Positions 63,111-64,000 of a stretch of DNA of 64,000 bases are shown here, piece by piece; the stretch's first letter is position 1, and each line of letters begins with the position of its first letter. Below the pieces are notes generated by a model. The model searched no databases. It was not told where the DNA came from and saw nothing but the letters and a program-made list of their open reading frames with translations. Where the stretch lies: assembly GCA_018881555.1 (NCBI GenBank), contig JACAXG010000061.1, positions 1,426,001-1,490,000 of the forward strand. The letters run 5' to 3'. This stretch comes from Amblyornis subalaris. Its lineage: Eukaryota; Chordata; Aves; Passeriformes; Ptilonorhynchidae. Position numbers and translations under genes: made by a program.

Positions 63111-64000
63111 AAAGCGAGACCTGGTGTTTCTTTATAAGGAAATAACACCTCGTACTGTACGAACCCTACATGAACACATATTAATGTCTAGGCATGCACG
63201 GAAATGAATCCGAACATGAACTCTCTGGCTTAGATTCAGCACTTTCTTCATTTACATATGCGGGGTGAAAGTCGGCTTCCAGGCGTTTAGATACAGAGCT
63301 CTTCCAGATCACAGTAATTAACACATAGCGACTTCAATAGGAAAACCTGTTTTCCAGATGATTTTTACAATGCGGCTTTATGTCTCATTTGGCAGTTTAA
63401 ATAGCTGGAGTTGTTTTCTGGCTGCATCTCCTCTATCATCTGTTGAGCATATTTTGCCTAGAATATTGACCAAAACTTCCGAAACCATTTTTTTTTTTTA
63501 AATATAGATGACTAACGTACTGGGCATGCCTAGAGATTTCAGGCGGGTTTTTTTTCCCCTCATATGGCTAATTCCTCGAGAAAATATTATAATTCGCCTT
63601 AGAAGTGTATGCTATTTAACAACTATTATTTTCTTCCCTCTGCATTTCACCTTGAAGGATCGCAAGACTTTGCTCCATTCTCACTACTTCAATATTTGAT
63701 CTTAAGAGGAAAACGCTTTTTTCCAAATTAAAATTTAGAGATATTAGACAGTTTGCAGGGATTTAAATGTACATGTATAACAATTCTGTCATTAGATAAA
63801 AATCTTCGCGAAATATTTGTTCACGCTGCTGGATATACAGCTGCGGAATTGAGGAGGGAGATTGTGCCCACCAACGGCAGGAGCGTCGTGTAATGAAAGT
63901 GCTTTTACAGATTAATTCAGCTAAAGTGGATTGAATTTGTTTCTGTTGTGTTTCGCCCTCTACCCTCGCCCCCGTACTGAGAAAACTGCTAGTCGTAAAG
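63111..64000. other. non-coding DNA at window end
   Basis: AT-rich and non-repetitive, with TTTGCCTAGAATATTGACC and several TAAT cores. It may continue the regulatory domain beyond the window. No gene seen. Confidence 0.5.

Overview
The window looks like avian nuclear DNA, probably from a neognath and possibly a passerine. Three things point there. CR1 LINE fragments are scattered through it, several ending in the typical CR1 3' tail. Two long copies of a GC-rich avian-type endogenous-retrovirus LTR are present. The one intact protein gene is a near-perfect SP8 orthologue with a vertebrate intron. The order of an ABCB5-like exon on + followed by SP8 on - agrees with the ITGB8-ABCB5-SP8 order I know from human chromosome 7. 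The species itself cannot be read from the sequence.

Layout: positions 1-14,000 are AT-rich non-coding DNA with microsatellites, small CR1 pieces and a minus-strand LTR (10,322-11,366). One 162-nt exon at 14,019-14,180 (+) encodes the end of the first nucleotide-binding domain of an ABCB5/ABCB1-type transporter. I could recognise no other ABC exon, so it is either an isolated exon of a gene with very long introns or a relic. From 14,200 to 48,000 the sequence is a gene desert holding a plus-strand LTR (22,196-23,224, inverted relative to the first), a long decayed CR1 (27,250-29,095), a nested CR1 pair (31,120-32,010) and other CR1 pieces.

From about 48,000 to 64,000 the composition changes: CpG-rich islands, few transposons, and AT-rich blocks dense in homeodomain-type TAAT motifs. 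SP8 lies here on the minus strand. Its main coding exon is 54,650-56,125, and a tiny upstream coding exon is 57,212-57,232. A conserved GT/AG intron joins them and gives a 498-aa protein; an internal ATG gives a 480-aa form. The 5' flank carries a striking 98-bp imperfect palindrome, CpG islands and several candidate conserved enhancers. This fits a developmental transcription-factor gene sitting in a regulatory domain.

I found no evidence for a wholly new biological system. The best leads are the palindrome upstream of SP8, the orphan ABCB5-like exon, the candidate non-coding elements on either side of SP8, and the inverted LTR pair that differs by one internal repeat unit. Almost all other open reading frames are chance or shadow frames.
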